Shown here: piece after piece, positions 60,646 to 64,000 of the stretch
How positions within the stretch are numbered: position 1 is the first letter of the stretch
Layout: the number at the start of each line of letters is the position of its first letter
Assembly: GCF_932526225.1 (NCBI RefSeq)
Contig: NC_064046.1
Location: 10,069,719-10,133,718 of the forward strand
Direction: 5' to 3'
Source: Nematostella vectensis
Lineage: Eukaryota; Cnidaria; Anthozoa; Actiniaria; Edwardsiidae
Length of the DNA stretch: 64,000 nucleotides
Translations under genes and position numbers: made by a program
Notes under the pieces: model-generated
Database searches by the model: none
Seen by the model: only the letters and a program-made list of their open reading frames with translations
Told to the model about the DNA's origin: nothing

Positions 60646-63600
60646 CTATTGGTGGAGATGACACCCAAACAGCTCAACCCTTAGGGCGATTATGCCATGC
60701 CAGTTCTTCGGCAAAACCCGGATGAACCTGGCCGGGATGGTGACCGGAAGAATGTGCGACACCACGGTGTCACGGTCAGAATTGCCATTGAATTCCTGAA
60801 AAGAAATAAAACTCCACTCAGAACATCGCAACGTTACTTGGAAACTAGGAAACTTAGAAACCGTTTTCTTTTTGATGATCACCTTTCCTATTAATGCGTT
60901 AGTTAAGTATTTTTTTAGGGGTCTGAAATACTCACGTGCGGGTAGGTAGTCCAGGTGAGTCCATCCGAGCTGTAGCTCAGTCCGTAGCGCGTAACCCAGT
61001 TATTCATATTGGGCTCCTTTTGCGTACCATCGATACTTTGAGTAGGTTGCCCCTGGGTCGCCACTTTGTTGATCTGCATCATTCTAAGCAAATCAACCTG
61101 TAGGTATTCGCCGACTTGAGATGTGTGTGGACTCCAAGCACCATATGTTACTCCGCTGATGTGAACTTGGTGTAAACGACCGTAAAAAAAAGACCAATAA
61201 TAACTAGAGGTTGATGCTGTGATTTGCGAGTCGGCGATTATCTTATTTCTGTAGTCCATACCCAATTGAGGAATGCAGACTGCAATTTAACAAGTCTTGT
61301 CTTCAAACACCGACAGGGATACCTCCAACCCCACCCTCAAATACAGACAGGTTTACTCTCTATACTCTGTAATTCCTTTGATTTTAGGGTGTGTAAAGCT
61401 TTTTCTTAGACGGTCGTGAAACACATCTAATTAATAATCACGCTGTATCTCTCGAGCTGTATATATCACGCTGTATATGTCACGCTGTATCTCTCACGCT
61501 GTATATATCACGCTGTATCTCTCACGCTGTATATGTCAATTCAATTCACTACTACCGTAAATGATCTATAAACGCCCCCCTCAGCTTACAAGTTTATATT
61601 ATGCGCCCCCAGGAACGCTTGCTACGCAGGTTATAATTTAACGTGATTCTGGCTGAAATCAGAACATGGTTTGTTGAGGCCACATTTGTAATAACCTGCC
61701 ACATTTGTTATAACGGCCACATTTGTAATAAGGTAGGCCACATTTGTAAAAAAAACTATCCGATATCTCATGAAAAAAACCGTATCAGACATCAAAACTT
61801 GGTAGGTGCCATGTAGGTGTCAAGGGGGGTGCAACCAGGTGGTCACGTGATATGTGACGTCATCCATGGAGTCATTATTAATAAATATAAAAATAAAAAA
61901 TTTATGTCATGATAGACACATCGTCAGACTGTCAAACATGAAATATGCCATGCGAGTGTCAATAAGGTGAGACAGAATAGTCACGTGATGTATGACGTCA
62001 TCGACGACAACATCGTCAGACATCCAAACTCGAAAGATATCATGTAACTTAGGTAGGCAGATCGAAGAGATACCTTATTACACTTTATTTTCGCGATTTT
62101 CCTATTTTCGTAGAAACAAGATCACCGGATCCAACTCAACCCCTTACGGTACTATATGTACATTAGGTGACTAAATAGACAAAGTGTTTACATAAAGATT
62201 ATTAAACGGCCAGTATTCCCCCAAAGGCTTCTTTGTGTACTCGCTTAATTTTCGCGCATCCTAATTTTCGCGAATCTTTTATAATCGCGAAATTCGCGAT
62301 ATTGACGCGCGAAAATTACGTTTAATAAGGTAGATCACGTAATGTGCGACTTCATCGATAGCGTCAAAAGCAGTCATAAAGCTATGGAGCTCTGCTTTTG
62401 GGCAGTGCGTTAAGTTATCTAATAAACAAGAAGAATTTGATTTTTCTAAGAGACAATGAAGAGGTAGCGACAGAAAATGACGTCATCGATAATGCAAACT
62501 CAAGTAAACATCAAGGATCATAACTTATGTCGTAAAAGACTAATATGCTCTTGATATCAAAATGCTTATTTAGTCGTATCATGATAAAAACAAGGGCAAT
62601 TCTGATAATTAATGACTACTATTCTCACAATCAATGTGCTCCCAACAGTAATAGTAATTACACATATTTCTGAATAAAGTAACAATCATTTTAACTCAAT
62701 AATAATAAATCGCACGCCTTATCATGTTATAAGAATGATAGCAGGTGATTGCAATGATACAAGTGTCTATCTGGCATTAAATCGCGCCCATCTATCTCAG
62801 GCGAAATGTTATTACTTTAGACACATACACAAGACTAAACTAAGTGTTTGCGCTCGGATGACTGTGTGGTGGATCTTAATTTTTTTTTCCGCCCAAGAGA
62901 TGGGCGCGTATATTTCGTGGTTCCACTGTATCAATAACATAAATTACTCTCAGTTTGGTTGCCTTAATAAGCTCAGTTCTTGAGATATTATTTCCTATTT
63001 CTTTGATGAAGTCATCGATGACGTCACATGTCACGTGACCATTTTGTTGACACTGCCTTGACACTAGCGTTGTCAGACGATGTTTCCTTTATGGCATATG
63101 GATATTTTTGTTTTTTGGTGACGTCATCGATGACGTCACATATCACGTGACCATCTTGTTGCACCCCCCTTGATACCTACATGACACCTATCAAGTTTGG
63201 TTGTCATGCGTGCTTCTTTCATGGGAAATGAATATTTTTGTTTTTTGGTGACGTCATTGATTACGTCACATATCCCGTGACCATCTGGTTGCAACCCCGT
63301 TGACACCTACATGACACCTACCAAGTTTTGGTTGTCGTACGATGTTTCTTTCATGAGATATCAGATAGTTTATTACAAATGTGGCCAACCTTATTACAAA
63401 TGTGGCCGTTATAACAAATGTGGCAGGTTATTAAATATGTGGCCTCAACATGGTTGACAATGAAAGCCCCTCTAATAAATACCTTCTAACTATCAAATCC
63501 CCCCCCACACACACACACACACACACACACTCAGACCATCGAAATTTAACGCCCCCGGCGTTTATTAGATCATTTACGATACACACATACCATCGCAATG

Positions 63601-63702
63601 CCTTCCTATGTATCCAAGGATGCACGTGCACGTGTAATTGTTGTCTTGGTAAATCGGTTGGCAGGTTCCTCCATTCAAGCAAGGGTTGGTAAAGCATTGG
63701 GT
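60646..63702 (-). CDS. Second EGF-F5/8C (discoidin) gene, partial; N-terminal exon beyond the window
   Basis: Exons 63702-63591 (EGF), 61279-60936 and 60795-60646 (discoidin) match the complete copy in length (112, 344 and 150 nt) and splice phase. About 8 residues differ in about 201 (one in the EGF, four in the first discoidin exon, three in the last), and most exon base differences change an amino acid. The PAN/signal exon is expected right of 64000. The EGF-discoidin intron is 2.3 kb here, against 330 bp in the other copy, because of the element at 61553-63581. Confidence 0.87.
61438..61540. repeat. Short tandem repeat, CACGCTGTAT units
   Basis: About six copies of CACGCTGTATATAT or CACGCTGTATCTCT units of 14-16 bp, between the discoidin exon and the TIR element. 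Confidence 0.9.
61553..63581. mobile_element. 2-kb TIR-bounded element in the duplicated gene's intron
   Basis: The left end TACCGTAAATGATCTATAAA with CGCCCCC matches the complement of the right end CGTTTATTAGATCATTTACG (63560-63580). Inside both ends are inverted words GGCCACATTTGTAATAA / TTATTACAAATGTGGCC, then CRE/CACGTG units, also inverted relative to each other. The copy without the insertion (55135-55464) shows it is a derived feature. No transposase was recognised. A (CA)n run lies at about 63507-63530 near the right end. Confidence 0.75.
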
Positions 63703-64000
63703 CTGTTGAGGAATAAAACGATCACTCTAATGCTGGACAGTCGTTTTCTGATAGTTTCAAACTCTTTTAAAGAGCATTTAATCTGGGGTGGGCACTCCCA
63801 TAAAAACAGACAGGGGTATCCTTCGGCGAAGTCAATTTTAACCCTGGCTGTTTAGGGTGGTCAACATTAACTTACCCCTAAAAGATAGTACATTAGGTGC
63901 GCTCGAAGCAATTTCTAACTCTAAGCACTAAACACAAACACATTTTCACTTTTGCTGAATGTCGGACCTTAAGGCACCACCATGAAGCAAATCTCTTTTC
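63703..64000. other. Intron of the partial discoidin gene; window end
   Basis: From 63703 to about 63900 the sequence is homologous to 55577-55772 of the first copy (GGTGGTCAACATTAACTTAC at the end), then diverges. No exon is visible. Confidence 0.6.

Overview
The window is eukaryotic, AT-rich genomic DNA from an early-branching animal, most likely an anthozoan cnidarian (sea anemone or coral, Nematostella-like). This is inferred from the domain combinations: a polycystin-1-like gene with SUEL lectin and TSP1 repeats, PAN-EGF-discoidin secreted genes, a deiodinase and small-exon gene structures with GT-AG introns. The DNA is also rich in minisatellites, foldback elements and MITEs. Nothing bacterial is present. 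The species is not proven by the sequence.

Region by region. 1-10 kb has no convincing host gene. It holds a 3.75-kb array of a 23-bp satellite with a 1,447-bp higher-order period, a 5'-truncated non-LTR retrotransposon tail, and a (CCCT)n/(CT)n microsatellite. 10.4-33.6 kb (minus strand) is one complete 21-exon gene for a receptor-channel of the polycystin-1 family. I could join every exon in phase, giving 10,368 nt and about 3,455 residues. The order is signal peptide, three repeats of [SUEL lectin, SUEL lectin, TSP1], PKD-like domains, REJ, GAIN/GPS, PLAT and 11 membrane spans ending in a polycystin channel. Its introns carry minisatellites and two MITE-like elements. 33.6-43.5 kb is gene-poor, with tandem repeats and a PIF/Harbinger-type MITE. 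43.6-44.7 kb (minus) holds the last two exons of an iodothyronine deiodinase-like gene with cysteine in place of selenocysteine. About 47.2-47.6 kb (minus) is a frame-broken class A GPCR pseudogene. 49.3-50.8 kb (plus) is a two-exon gene for a small secreted six-cysteine protein with a dibasic site, which I cannot assign to a family. 51.8-52.8 kb is an array of repeats carrying twelve TGACGTCA (CRE) palindromes plus CACGTG boxes. 54.5-58.7 kb (minus) is a complete PAN-EGF-F5/8C (discoidin) secreted protein gene. 60.6-63.7 kb is a recent partial duplicate of it running off the right edge, with a 2-kb TIR-bounded element in one intron.

How the genes relate. The polycystin and the two discoidin genes are predicted glycan- or matrix-facing extracellular proteins. 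I see no sign that the neighbouring genes are co-regulated, so this looks like an ordinary metazoan gene neighbourhood. The most notable points are the triplicated SUEL-SUEL-TSP1 module, the Cys-type deiodinase, the unassigned secreted peptide precursor, the CRE-laden mobile repeats, and the recurrence of minisatellites that contain or touch 5' splice sites.
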